DNA of 64,000 nt, taken from positions 248,001-312,000 of the forward strand of contig CBDFIN010000009.1 of the NCBI GenBank assembly GCA_965248135.1. Direction: 5' to 3'. The notes below the pieces were generated by a model. The model was not told the origin of the DNA, made no database searches, and was given only the letters and a program-made list of their open reading frames with translations. Each line of letters starts with the position of its first letter. The first letter of the stretch is position 1. Positions 55,962-64,000 of the stretch are shown one piece after another. Origin of the DNA: SZUA-100 sp965248135. Its GTDB lineage: Bacteria > Pseudomonadota > Alphaproteobacteria > Rhizobiales > Rhizobiaceae. The translations under genes were made by a program, and so were the position numbers.

Positions 55962-57185
55962 CTATGGTGCGTTGGCCCGCGGTCGAGATAGTTTGGGCCA
56001 ATAGGCGACAGCAAAAAGACCGAAGCCGGTGGACCAGAACACCGTTGTGGCAGAAAGGGCCGCGAAATAATAGTCGGTCGGAACCGCGAAACTGGCTAGC
56101 CGGGCCGCAAGCGCCAGCTGGATCAGCCAGAAGCACAAAATTTCCACCAAGCCGGCCCGAACCGGTCTGCCCGTGTGTCCAAGTGCGCTTCTTGTCATCA
56201 TGCCGATCATCATGCCGCCGATGGCGCCGACCACCAGCAAGTGGACCCAGATCAACGGATCAACCGCCGGCCAGATCAGCGCGATTGCTTTGACCACCAG
56301 ACTGGCCGTCAGCCAGAAATAGGAAAGCGGCATGATCCAGACTATTGCATTGTGCAAGGTCTTGTGCACCCGCCAGCGGTAGAGCCTTGTCAGATGCAAC
56401 CCGGCAAGCCCAAACAGCAAGAGAGCATAAGCAAATCTGGCGCCGGGGGCTTCTTCAAATGCCGGGAAAAAGGCACGCGCCACGTCAATTACAAGAATCA
56501 GCGCCATGCCAACCAGGCAGCCAAGTTCGATCTGCTTGATGCGCCCGGCACCTGCACCGGCAATGGCATTATTGATAAACATCGGCATTACCCGCCCGGC
56601 AATCAGCGTGATCAGCAGGGCGAATATATCAAGCCCGACAACAAATGCCGCCTCACCGCCGGTTTTGACCAAACCCCAGGCGTCGGCGTGATAAAGGCAA
56701 TTGGCAATAAACAGCAAGCCGATCATTACCACAAGAACGAGATTGCGCCGGTTTCCGCTTTGCCACATCGGCATGGCAATACTCACTGCCACCAATGGTA
56801 AAAAGGCCAGATCGACAATGCTCGCCAAAGCCGATGGACCAGTGATCATGAGCACACGGGCTGCAAGCCACAGGCCACTCAGCAGCGCCAGCCTACCGCC
56901 CTGCGGGGTCATCAGCCCGGTCCAGTTTTTAACCGCGGTAAACAAAAAGCCGGTAAGAACTGCCGCCGCATAACCAAAAATCATTTCATGGGCATGCCAT
57001 ACAGCACCGGCAAACGGGCCGTTGATGTTGAACACCCCTTGCAGATGGAGCAACCACAAGATAACCAGCAGACTGGAAGCTGTAGCACCCAATAGATAGA
57101 ACGGTCGAAAGCCCAGCGACCAAAGCGGCCGGTTGAACAGGCCCAAGGAAGGCGGAAAGTGGGAGGAGGAGACAGGATGCGTCAT
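55962..57185 (-). CDS. nnrS: NnrS family haem-copper membrane protein
   Basis: A 407-residue polytopic membrane protein with about 12 hydrophobic segments. The opening FNRPLWSLGFRPFYLLGA, AVWHAHEMIFGYAAAVLTGFLFTAVKNWTG (the family's H-x-x-E-M-x-x-G signature) and LIAGRVMPMFINNA are diagnostic. NnrS binds haem and protects against nitrosative stress. It is first of a probable nnrS-nnrU-dadA-like operon. A palindrome matching an Fnr/NnrR half-site pair lies about 70 bp upstream. Confidence 0.92.
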   Translation of the reverse strand: MTHPVSSSHFPPSLGLFNRPLWSLGFRPFYLLGATASSLLVILWLLHLQGVFNINGPFAGAVWHAHEMIFGYAAAVLTGFLFTAVKNWTGLMTPQGGRLALLSGLWLAARVLMITGPSALASIVDLAFLPLVAVSIAMPMWQSGNRRNLVLVVMIGLLFIANCLYHADAWGLVKTGGEAAFVVGLDIFALLITLIAGRVMPMFINNAIAGAGAGRIKQIELGCLVGMALILVIDVARAFFPAFEEAPGARFAYALLLFGLAGLHLTRLYRWRVHKTLHNAIVWIMPLSYFWLTASLVVKAIALIWPAVDPLIWVHLLVVGAIGGMMIGMMTRSALGHTGRPVRAGLVEILCFWLIQLALAARLASFAVPTDYYFAALSATTVFWSTGFGLFAVAYWPKLSRPRANAP

Positions 57186-57254
57186 TGATATTGGAAACCG
57201 GCTGACCAGGATTGAAACAATCGCTTACCCTATTGAAGTTGAAAATCAAGCCAC

Positions 57255-57268
57255 ATGACCTAAGTCAA
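57255..57268. promoter_or_regulatory. Candidate Fnr/NnrR-type box between nnrS and DUF454 gene
   Basis: The sequence ATGAC-CTAA-GTCAA is a 5-4-5 inverted repeat with one mismatch to TTGAC-N4-GTCAA. It sits 70 bp from the nnrS start and 91 bp from the divergent DUF454 start. A regulator of the Crp/Fnr type at 39031-39747 or an unseen NnrR could act here; this is inferred from sequence match and gene content. Confidence 0.55.
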
Positions 57269-57358
57269 GAGCAGTAAAACGAAGCGGCAATGCCATAGGG
57301 CCGGTTTTCTGATGGTTTTCAAAAGAGGCGGTTGCGGTTTGAGCAACGGGATCAGGAA

Positions 57359-57739
57359 ATGACGCTTACCCACCGCCTTATCCGCGGCATATGGATTATC
57401 GCCGGCATTGGTTCGTTGGCGTTGGGGATTATCGGCATTGCCCTGCCGCTGTTACCGACGACACCGTTTTTGCTGCTGGCGGCCTTTTGTTTTACCCGTG
57501 GCTCCGACCGGTTGAGCAATTGGCTGATCAATCACCACCGTTTTGGACCACCGATTGCCGACTGGCAGCGCTATGGCGCAATCTCGGCGCCGGCCAAGAA
57601 ATGGGCGCTGGTGGTGATTGTTGCCACGCCGCCGGTCACCTACCTGGCCGGCGCGCCGTTGTGGGCAATCGGTTTTCAGCTGCTGTTGTTGATCGGCGTG
57701 TGCATCTTTATCATGACCAGACCGTTGCCACCGGGCTGA
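57359..57739 (+). CDS. DUF454 (YbaN-family) membrane protein
   Basis: A 126-residue inner-membrane protein with three or four hydrophobic segments and the DUF454 core GIIGIALPLLPTTPFLLLAAFCFTRGSDRLSNWLINHHRFGPPIADWQRYGAISAPAKKWA. The function is unknown; it is often seen near nitrogen-oxide and haem-linked genes. ATG at 57359 follows AGGAA. It is divergent from nnrS and shares the candidate Fnr/NnrR box. Confidence 0.88.
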   Translation: MTLTHRLIRGIWIIAGIGSLALGIIGIALPLLPTTPFLLLAAFCFTRGSDRLSNWLINHHRFGPPIADWQRYGAISAPAKKWALVVIVATPPVTYLAGAPLWAIGFQLLLLIGVCIFIMTRPLPPG

Positions 57740-57958
57740 ATGGGCTTGACCCTAAATGTCGGTGACAAAGGCTTGCGTAATTCACCGGACGCATGATCAA
57801 TAATATACGTTCAGCTACCCTGATCCGAGGTAGCCCGCCATTGGTCGCATTAACTTTGGTCGGGCTATAAAATACTGGCGCGATACAATATCCATCATCT
57901 GATTGTCCAGATAGGATGCTCGCCAATGTTGGCGTCGATAACACAAACAGGAAACAGG

Positions 57959-58747
57959 ATGAGCCAAACGTCGATGCTTTACCTAAACCAGATCGGCAAG
58001 CGCTATCAAAACGGTACCGAGGCCCTGCGCGGCATGAACATGGAGGTCGAGCAGGGCGCGTTTGTCAGCCTGCTAGGCCCTTCCGGCTGTGGCAAATCTA
58101 CATTATTGAAAATTATCGCCGGGCTGGCCAACCAAACCAGCGGGCAGATTGTCTGGCCCGGGCTGGATGGCGAAGGACCAGGCCGGCCCGAGGGCGAAAT
58201 ATCATTTGTCTTTCAGGAACCGACATTGATGCAATGGGCAAGTGTGTTCGATAATGTCTGGCTGCCGTTGCGGCTGAAGGGACAGTCGCGAAGTGCCGCG
58301 CGCCAACCGGTGGACGAAGCGCTCGCCATGGTGGGCCTTAGTGAATTTGCCAATTCCTACCCGCGCGAACTTTCCAGCGGCATGAAGATGCGGGTATCTA
58401 TCGCCCGGGCGCTGGTGACCAGGCCAAAACTGATGTTGATGGATGAACCCTTTGCCGCGCTTGATGAAATTACTCGCTTCAAGCTCAACAATGATCTGCT
58501 TGAACTTTGGAAGAAATTTGGCTGGACCGTGTTGTTCGTCACCCATTCGGTGTTTGAAAGCGCTTATCTGGCTAACCGGATTGTGGTGATGGCTGCACGC
58601 CCGGGCCATGTGGTTGAAGACATCGGCTTTGATGCCGCTTATCCGCGCGACCAAGATTTTCGCAAATCAGCGCAATATACCGCCATGTGCGGCAGGGCGC
58701 TGGACGCCCTTCACCTGGCAAAGGCGGCGGATGATCAACGCGGATGA
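57959..58747 (+). CDS. ABC transporter ATP-binding protein, nitrate/sulfonate/taurine type (orphan)
   Basis: A 262-residue ATPase of the SsuB/TauB/NrtD group. Walker A is GPSGCGKSTLLKIIAGL, the Q-loop FVFQEPTLMQW, the signature ELSSGMKMRVSIARAL (the S-S-G-M-K form of this group), Walker B LMLMDEPFAALDEITR and switch H in FVTHSVFESAYLANR. It is therefore likely active. No permease or binding protein gene adjoins it: downstream DNA at 58748-59290 has no recognised gene. ATG at 57959 follows CAGGAAACAGG; an earlier in-frame start at 57926 was rejected. Confidence 0.9.
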   Translation: MSQTSMLYLNQIGKRYQNGTEALRGMNMEVEQGAFVSLLGPSGCGKSTLLKIIAGLANQTSGQIVWPGLDGEGPGRPEGEISFVFQEPTLMQWASVFDNVWLPLRLKGQSRSAARQPVDEALAMVGLSEFANSYPRELSSGMKMRVSIARALVTRPKLMLMDEPFAALDEITRFKLNNDLLELWKKFGWTVLFVTHSVFESAYLANRIVVMAARPGHVVEDIGFDAAYPRDQDFRKSAQYTAMCGRALDALHLAKAADDQRG

Positions 58748-59291
58748 CCCATAGCGGTTGGAAAGCCCGACCGGGGAAGCTGACCTTCCATCATGGCAAG
58801 GCCAATCCGGCAGGTGGTATCCAGTTTTAGGACCAACCTATGGGCGAAGTGCGAAATGATATTTTCAACGTGGCGTTGTCCACGTATTTGGCGTTAGGTG
58901 GCTTTGGCGAGCGATGGAACGGCAAGACAATCAGTGGTGGAGTGCCTGGTGGTCTTGCGAGTTTTGATCTGCGACAATTGCCAACCAAAAATATCGGCTT
59001 GATCTATCGCGACCAGATCGCCGCCCAAATCCAGCAATTGGGTCGAATCGACGACCGGTGCGGATCTTTCGTCGATGGTAGATTGAGGCTTTTGGACCAA
59101 TTTGGACCTGACCAGTGAAAATCACCCGTATGCGTGGTGGTTTTTGCCGATGATCAAACACTGACCAGCAGTTGTTGGTGCCAAACGCTCCGGTTTTTGT
59201 TGAGGGAAATCTTTCTACGCGTGCACATAAAAAAAGGAACCGAGCAATGCTCGATTCCTTAATGATTGATTCAGGAGGATGATCAGCTGAA
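58748..59291. other. 544-bp region after the ABC ATPase with no recognised gene
   Basis: Both strands carry overlapping open stretches (for example plus 58840-59118 and minus 58931-59353) but none has a family motif or a good ribosome site. It could be a decayed permease gene or ordinary spacer. The cold-shock terminator lies at 59233-59260. Confidence 0.4.
59233..59260 (-). terminator. Rho-independent terminator of the cold-shock gene
   Basis: Stem-loop AAGGAATCGAGC / GCTCGGTTCCTT with a 3-nt loop, followed on the minus strand by a run of seven T, 31 bp past the cold-shock stop codon. Confidence 0.88.
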
Positions 59292-59495
59292 TTAAATCTC
59301 GCGCAGATTAACGGCTTTGGGGCCGCGCGCTTCCGGTTGAACATCGAATTCAACTTTCTGTCCGTCAGACAGTGTAGTCATACCGGATTGTTCGACGGCG
59401 GAAATGTGAACGAACACATCCTTTGCGCCATCTTCCGGAGCGATGAAGCCGAAGCCTTTGGTTTGGTTGAAGAATTTTACGGTACCGATAGTCAT
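59292..59495 (-). CDS. cspA: Cold-shock domain protein (CspA family)
   Basis: A 67-residue single-domain RNA chaperone: MTIGTVKFFNQTKGFGFIAPEDG contains RNP1 (KGFGFI) and KDVFVHISAVEQSG contains RNP2 (VFVHI). The ATG at 59495 gives the normal family length; the longer frame to 59630 covers its 5' leader. The leader is long, with GGAGG about 28 nt upstream, as in other cold-shock genes with regulatory 5' regions. Confidence 0.95.
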   Translation of the reverse strand: MTIGTVKFFNQTKGFGFIAPEDGAKDVFVHISAVEQSGMTTLSDGQKVEFDVQPEARGPKAVNLREI

Positions 59496-60117
59496 AGTCT
59501 TGATAGTCTCACTTTGGAATTTCCTCCGGTTCACAACGTTCCAGAGGTGTGACGGGGCAATTTGAACGTGGGAAAACCAGGAACTGAAAATCAATTTCGC
59601 TGAAATTCTGTTGTTTGTGCCGCTATTCACACGATTGAACTAAGGTTCGCAGCCGCGAAATGCAAGCTTTATTTTAAGAACAGTTCGCGAATTGAATACG
59701 ACATGACCGGGTTTCACCCAGCGAAATTGCATGCATTCCTGTCTTGATATTCTTGACTAAATATCAATGATAATATGATGCAAATTGCATCTTTCAACGG
59801 ATTGGAGTTTTGCGTCAGGTTTTTCGGCTGATTACCCGTTGCGATAGCATCAAAATGAAGGCAATGACGAGCATTTGTGCGGCGCTTTCATACCTCTTTG
59901 GGGCAGACTATGGAAATGCCGGCGAATTTTTCGATTGAATAACGCCAAAGCCAGTTGCCAAATCTTGAGGACGATTAGGCAACACGTTATTCTGCGGTTG
60001 GTGAAAAACTACGTCGATTGCCATCGCTTGACCTGATGGAGCGTTGTCCCGATTTGATTGAGGGAGGTCTGTCGATGATCAATCAACATACACGTCATGC
60101 GGGAAACGAGGTTGTAA
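59496..60117. other. 622-bp intergenic region: cold-shock leader and arsC promoter
   Basis: Divergent gap between cspA and arsC. The first 130 bp likely hold the cspA 5' leader. The region includes TTGACTAAATATCAA at 59751-59765, a near match to an Fnr-type site but with a 5-nt spacer. No gene was recognised. Confidence 0.45.
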
Positions 60118-60633
60118 ATGACTGGCCGGATTATTAACGTTCTCATCTTGTGCGCTGGTAATTCGGCTCGCTCAATACTGGCCGAAGGGATATTAAATCG
60201 GTTTGGTGGCGGTCGCTTTCGGGCCTGGTCGGCCGGCAGCCAGCCAAAAGGCGAGGTCCACCCTCACGCGCTACGCCATTTGAAGGCACTTGAATACGAC
60301 ACCGATTTCGCCCGCTCCAAGAGCTGGGACGAGTTCAGCGACGAACGGTCTCCAGTCATGGATATTGTCATTACCGTTTGTGACAATGCCGCAGGAGAGG
60401 CGTGTCCCGTGTGGCCTGGCCAGCCCTTGCGCGCCCATTGGGGTATTGCCGATCCGGCCGTGGTGACTGGTGCTGATGCTGACATTGCCGATGCATTCGC
60501 CAAGGCCTATAGCAGGTTGAAAACCCGTATTCAGCGGTTTGTCACCCTGCCGGTGGAGGATATGGACCAAGAGACCTTGCAAAGGGCGCTCGATGAGATT
60601 GGCAAGACCAATGAAAGCTCGCTCGCGCAATAG
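60118..60633 (+). CDS. arsC: Arsenate reductase, low-molecular-weight phosphatase type
   Basis: Reduces arsenate to arsenite with thioredoxin or glutathione-type cofactors. The 171-residue product has the P-loop C-x5-R as CAGNSARS with nucleophile Cys12, and later the redox loop CDNAAGEACPVWPG with two cysteines, as in the thioredoxin-dependent ArsC of Staphylococcus and rhizobia; the DPA motif is IADPAVVTG. ATG at 60118 gives the family start. No arsR, arsB or acr3 gene is adjacent, so it stands alone here. Confidence 0.92.
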   Translation: MTGRIINVLILCAGNSARSILAEGILNRFGGGRFRAWSAGSQPKGEVHPHALRHLKALEYDTDFARSKSWDEFSDERSPVMDIVITVCDNAAGEACPVWPGQPLRAHWGIADPAVVTGADADIADAFAKAYSRLKTRIQRFVTLPVEDMDQETLQRALDEIGKTNESSLAQ

Positions 60634-60701
60634 AGCGCTGAATTGATGTGACAATGATCGAATACCGGGTAACATTGCGGTTTCACTTTATTGGGTGAGT
60701 T

Positions 60702-62078
60702 ATGTTGAGATCGGCAATGTTTCTGGCGTTTTGTGTGTTGCTTCCGCTTTTGGTGGTGCCAGTCGATGCCCAGTACATTGTTGGCGATGCGTTTGGGGGG
60801 CAGGCGCCGATTACCGATGATATCGATACCAAGGCTGGCGAAAGGATATTCCACCATCGCTGGCAATCGCGATCAAATGACAGTGAAAATGGTCCATTGG
60901 GGCCGCTTTATAATGCTGATTCCTGCTCGGCCTGCCACCCAGGGTTTGGCCGAGGGCATCCGCCGCGGGAAGACGGTGAAGATCCATCCTTCGTATTGCA
61001 GCTTTCCATCCCACCTGCCACCGCAGCGCAGCGCCTGGCTTTGGCACTCGACAAGATCGATCATATCGCCAGCCTGCGCTACGGGAGCCAGTTGCAGGAC
61101 AAGGCAATTGCCGGATATGTGGCCGAAGGAAGGGTGCGGGTTACTTATCGTGACAAACCGTCTATGCTCGATGATGGTGATGTGGTGATGCTGCGCCGCC
61201 CGATTTACGCAATCGAAAATGCCGGCAAGGGACCGCTTCCCGTCAATCTCCTGATATCGCCGCGAATTGCGCAGCCGTTATTTGCCTCAGGCGCAATTGC
61301 ATCGGTCCCTGAAGCACAAATTCGCCTGTTTGCCGATCCCAATGATGAGGATGGTGACGGCATATCGGGCCGCATCAATCTGGTACGCGATATCAGCTCG
61401 GGTGAATTGACACCGGGGCGGTTCGGCTGGAAGGCCGCCCATCCAAGTATAATGCAGCAGACCGCCGCGGCATTTGCCCACGATATCGGTATTTCATCGC
61501 CGCTGTTCCCGCAAACCGCGGAACCTTGTGTTGAGGGTCATAAAAAATGCCGCGCAACGACCAGCGGCGCGAGTAATAATATTGAAGGTCCTGAGATTTC
61601 CATCGACGATCTTGAGGCGGTTGCTGGTTTCATCGGGCGGTTTGCCCATGATGCCGGAATCTCGTCGACTACCAAACTTGGTGATGCCAGAGCCGGTAAG
61701 GATCTGTTTACCCAAATCGGCTGTCCGGCCTGTCACAAGCCTTCGTTTCAACTGAACGAGCGCGACAAAGCGGGCAAAACTCATCGGCGAAAACTGGAGC
61801 TCTATTCAGATTTGCTGCTGCATGATATGGGTGCCGGCCTTGCTGATCATCGTGTGGTTGCACGTGCCAGCGGCTGGGAGTGGCGTACCCAACCCTTGCT
61901 GGGGCTCGACAGGGTCAAAAGCCGCACGAGCATGAGCCTCTTGCACGACGGTCGCGCCCGCACCATCACCGAGGCGATATTGTGGCATGGCGGTGAAGCA
62001 CGGGCAGCCCGGTCAAAATTCGCGGCACTTGATAATACGGAACGCCAGCGTTTGATCGCTTTTCTCAAGAGCCTTTAG
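60702..62078 (+). CDS. Di-haem oxidoreductase (DUF1111/DHOR family)
   Basis: A 458-residue periplasmic protein with a signal peptide (LAFCVLLPLLVVPVDAQ) and two c-type haem motifs: CSACH at residues 75-79 and CPACH near residue 345. A calcium-loop-like DPNDEDGDGISG lies near 212. The end LHDGRARTITEAILWHGGEA...LDNTERQRLIAFLKSL matches the DHOR family, which is related to bacterial MauG/peroxidases and reacts with unknown substrates. ATG at 60702 gives the signal peptide. A single gene with its own start, 68 bp after arsC. Confidence 0.9.
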   Translation: MLRSAMFLAFCVLLPLLVVPVDAQYIVGDAFGGQAPITDDIDTKAGERIFHHRWQSRSNDSENGPLGPLYNADSCSACHPGFGRGHPPREDGEDPSFVLQLSIPPATAAQRLALALDKIDHIASLRYGSQLQDKAIAGYVAEGRVRVTYRDKPSMLDDGDVVMLRRPIYAIENAGKGPLPVNLLISPRIAQPLFASGAIASVPEAQIRLFADPNDEDGDGISGRINLVRDISSGELTPGRFGWKAAHPSIMQQTAAAFAHDIGISSPLFPQTAEPCVEGHKKCRATTSGASNNIEGPEISIDDLEAVAGFIGRFAHDAGISSTTKLGDARAGKDLFTQIGCPACHKPSFQLNERDKAGKTHRRKLELYSDLLLHDMGAGLADHRVVARASGWEWRTQPLLGLDRVKSRTSMSLLHDGRARTITEAILWHGGEARAARSKFAALDNTERQRLIAFLKSL

Positions 62079-62177
62079 TCAAAGCTGATTTCAGCAACGC
62101 CTGTCTTGCAAAAAACGCTTGATTTCACTTCGGGTTGGCGACATGAATTATCATCTGAACCAATAGGGATTGGGTAA

Positions 62178-63245
62178 ATGGCGATCAAAACCACCTGCAT
62201 CGGGTCCTATCCGAAACCTGACTATGTGCCGATCATCGACTGGTTTCAGAACAAAGACGGAATGTCAGCCGGCGGTGGCGAAGTCACAAGGCTTGCCAAC
62301 AAGACATGGCAAAACCAGAACGACGCACAAGAGGCTCTCTTTGCCAAGGCGACAAAGGCCGCAATTGACGATCAGACTGGTGCCGGGATAGACGTTCCGA
62401 CCGATGGCGAACAGCGGCGCGAAAACTATATCCACTATCATTGCCGTCATCTCGACGGCATCGATTTCGAAAATCTGACCAGTACGTTGGCGCGCGGCGG
62501 CGCCTATCAGGCGGAACTGCCGACGGTCTGTAGCAAGATTGTGCCAAAGGGTAAGCACTTTCTCGATCACGACTATCTGACCGCCAGCGGATTTTCGGAA
62601 AAACCGGTTAAAATCACTATTCCTGGCCCGACAACGATTATGGATACAACGGCAAATGCCTTCTATGAGGATGAAAAGCAACTTGCCCGCGACCTTGCCG
62701 ATGCGCTGAATTTCGAAATCCGGGCGCTTGCCGATGCGGGTTGCCGCTATATCCAGGTGGACGAACCGGTTTTTGCCCGCAACGTGGCGCGGGCGCTGGA
62801 TTACGGTGTTGAATGTCTCGACCGGTGTTTCCACGGCGTACCAACAATGGTCAACCGGGTGATGCATATGTGCTGCGGTTACCCGGGAAAACTTGATGAT
62901 CAGGATTATCAAAAAGCCGATCCGCAAAGCTACTTTCAACTTGCCAATGCGGTAGACCTGTCGAGCATCGATCAGGTGTCACTGGAAGACGCCCATCGCT
63001 ACAACGATTTGTCTTTGCTCGAGGAATTTACGGGAACGACGGTAATTTTCGGTGCTGTGGCAATAGCTGACAGCCGGCTGGAAAGCGTCGACGAAATAGA
63101 AGCGCGTCTGAAGGCGGCATTGGGTCATATCGACAAAACCCGATTGATGGCGGCGCCGGATTGCGGCCTGGCGATGTTGGGACGCGAGCTGGCGATAAGG
63201 AAATTGACCAATTTGTGTCTGGCGGCCAAACGGCTGGGTGATTAA
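62178..63245 (+). CDS. MetE catalytic-domain family protein (cobalamin-independent methionine synthase-like)
   Basis: A 355-residue protein of the MetE C-terminal/URO-D superfamily, half the length of full MetE. It opens with ICIGSYPKP-type sequence (TTCIGSYPKPDYVPII), has DVPTDGEQRRENYIHY and IQVDEPVF, and zinc ligands are apparent in VMHMCCGYPG and in APDCGLAMLG near the end. Core-only MetE proteins in bacteria can act as methyltransferases with alternative methyl donors; the donor here is unknown. ATG at 62178 has GGGTAA upstream. It lies 298 bp ahead of a polyamine-type binding protein gene. Confidence 0.85.
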   Translation: MAIKTTCIGSYPKPDYVPIIDWFQNKDGMSAGGGEVTRLANKTWQNQNDAQEALFAKATKAAIDDQTGAGIDVPTDGEQRRENYIHYHCRHLDGIDFENLTSTLARGGAYQAELPTVCSKIVPKGKHFLDHDYLTASGFSEKPVKITIPGPTTIMDTTANAFYEDEKQLARDLADALNFEIRALADAGCRYIQVDEPVFARNVARALDYGVECLDRCFHGVPTMVNRVMHMCCGYPGKLDDQDYQKADPQSYFQLANAVDLSSIDQVSLEDAHRYNDLSLLEEFTGTTVIFGAVAIADSRLESVDEIEARLKAALGHIDKTRLMAAPDCGLAMLGRELAIRKLTNLCLAAKRLGD

Positions 63246-63543
63246 GGGCGACGACTGGTGTTTAACATGGCCACACTTCTGGCAGCGTTATAATCTGGCT
63301 CCAGACTTAGGTTAAATCTGGACTCAAACAACACCGGGCGCTGCGTGCATTATTTGAAAACACCGAGATGGAGAATTGCAAAAGATTCCATATAGTGAAA
63401 GGATACAGTCAAGGGTGCTAACACAAGCCCGCCACTGAGAGATGGCAATTTGATAAGGGCCAACCAGATAATAATGGTTTTACCGGGACGTCATCGCGAA
63501 AGAATTTAAAACTGAACAAACCATCAAAAAGGGAGAAATATCG
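63246..63543. other. 298-bp intergenic region upstream of the binding-protein gene
   Basis: No gene was recognised. It probably holds the promoter and leader of the binding-protein gene; nothing resembling a riboswitch or strong palindrome was recognised by eye. Confidence 0.35.
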
Positions 63544-64000
63544 ATGGAAATCAAAACAAATCCAACATTGAAAGCTGCCAAAGATTTTAGTCGTCGCAGC
63601 GTGCTGAAGGGCGGCGCCGCCGCTGGTGCAATTGCGCTTGCCGGTCCTGCTCTGGTGCAGGATGCGTTTTCATCCGGCGAGATCAACATTTTGATGTGGT
63701 CTGACTATCTGCCGCCGGACTTTATCGCGGCCTTCACCGCTGAAACCGGCATTAAGGTCAACTATACCGGCATTGGCTCCAACGAGGAAATCATCAACAA
63801 GATGAAGGCCAACAAGGGACAGGGCTTTGATATTGTTTCACCTACCAACAACCGTAACCTGCAGTGGGGTCCGCTGGAACTTTTGAAGCCCTTCGACATG
63901 AGCAAGGTACCGATCGACAAGGTCAATCCGGCCATGGCGAAAATCGGCCCTGATGGCTGGGCGTTTAACGGCAAGGGTTCGCATTGGTTGCCGCATATCT
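63544..64000 (+). CDS. Spermidine/putrescine-type ABC transporter substrate-binding protein (partial, cut by window end)
   Basis: The first 152 codons of a periplasmic binding protein. The N-terminus has a twin-arginine signal (DFSRRSVLKGGAAAGAIALAGPALV), then INILMWSDYLPPDFIAAFTAETGIKVNYTGIGSNEEIINKMKANKGQGFDIVSPTNN, the PotD/PotF-type opening. It continues beyond 64000. ATG at 63544 follows AAGGGAG. Substrates of this subfamily include putrescine, spermidine and related amino-compounds. Partner permease genes, if any, lie outside the window. Confidence 0.88.
   Translation, partial: MEIKTNPTLKAAKDFSRRSVLKGGAAAGAIALAGPALVQDAFSSGEINILMWSDYLPPDFIAAFTAETGIKVNYTGIGSNEEIINKMKANKGQGFDIVSPTNNRNLQWGPLELLKPFDMSKVPIDKVNPAMAKIGPDGWAFNGKGSHWLPHI

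Noticed and set aside
58840..59118. 92-codon plus-strand ORF after the ABC ATPase
   Set aside because: No motif, no clear ribosome site and overlapped by equally open minus-strand frames; left as an unassigned region.
58931..59353. 140-codon minus-strand ORF overlapping the cold-shock gene
   Set aside because: It overlaps the real cold-shock gene in another frame and shows no family character.
59751..59765. TTGACTAAATATCAA as an Fnr-type site
   Set aside because: The half-sites are spaced by 5 nt, not 4, and neither adjacent gene is an expected target.

Overview
The window looks like chromosomal DNA of an alphaproteobacterium, most likely of the order Hyphomicrobiales (Rhizobiales). The support is family-level: a large CarB with a long insertion near residues 160-205 as in rhizobial CarB, carB followed by greA, a TrmL / bc1-complex (petABC) / apt neighbourhood, NnrS and NnrU, TRAP transporters, an ELM1-type protein pair and a thioredoxin-linked ArsC. 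Base composition is moderate by eye; it was not computed. No tRNA, rRNA, CRISPR array or recognisable transposase gene was found.

Layout. 0-6.5 kb: carB, greA, a glutathione-transferase-like gene, an ELM1-like gene and a 2OG-Fe(II) oxygenase. 6.6-20.4 kb: core and membrane genes: an MscS channel, a DUF2332 protein, aspartate aminotransferase, a YwaF/TIGR02206 membrane protein, trmL, an ABC exporter, petABC, apt, two MaoC-like dehydratases and a second ELM1-like gene. 20.8-21.3 kb: a small secreted TPR protein between two direct copies of a dispersed double-hairpin repeat. 21.5-37.0 kb: a 14-gene minus-strand block that looks like a dedicated catabolic island. It holds a Tripartite (TRAP) carboxylate transporter, a LeuCD-type hydro-lyase, an ICL/PEP-mutase-type lyase, HyuA/HyuB, an isochorismatase-fold enzyme, a flavoprotein, an aminotransferase, a 3-hydroxyacyl-CoA-dehydrogenase-like enzyme, an opine-dehydrogenase-like enzyme and an Asp/Glu-racemase-fold enzyme. 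Ten of these genes overlap or nearly touch.

37.4-41 kb: NAD(P)HX repair (nnrD/E fusion), a Crp/Fnr regulator, a hypothetical gene and an AT-rich regulatory stretch. 41.1-49.0 kb: an SCP2-like protein, an RND efflux adaptor and an unusually long RND permease with a fused helix-hairpin-helix tail, then three secreted low-complexity proteins, the last resembling sulfur-globule proteins. 49.3-52.8 kb: a creatinase gene bracketed by inverted copies of a ~150 bp repeat, a divergent WYL regulator / SRPBCC pair with a palindromic operator, and two more repeats. 52.9-57.7 kb: a second sulfur-globule-like gene, a DadA-type oxidase, nnrU, nnrS and a DUF454 gene, with an Fnr/NnrR-like box between nnrS and DUF454. 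58-64 kb: an orphan nitrate/taurine-type ABC ATPase, a cold-shock gene, arsC, a di-haem oxidoreductase, a MetE-core protein and the start of a polyamine-type binding protein.

The most notable items are the unassigned catabolic island, whose isochorismatase-fold and racemase-fold members both appear to lack their family's usual catalytic cysteines; the RND permease with an HhH tail; and three families of short dispersed repeats built from hairpins. One repeat copy supplies the stop codons of both flanking genes, and another family brackets the creatinase gene. All functional calls rest on reading the sequence and on remembered family features; no database search was run.
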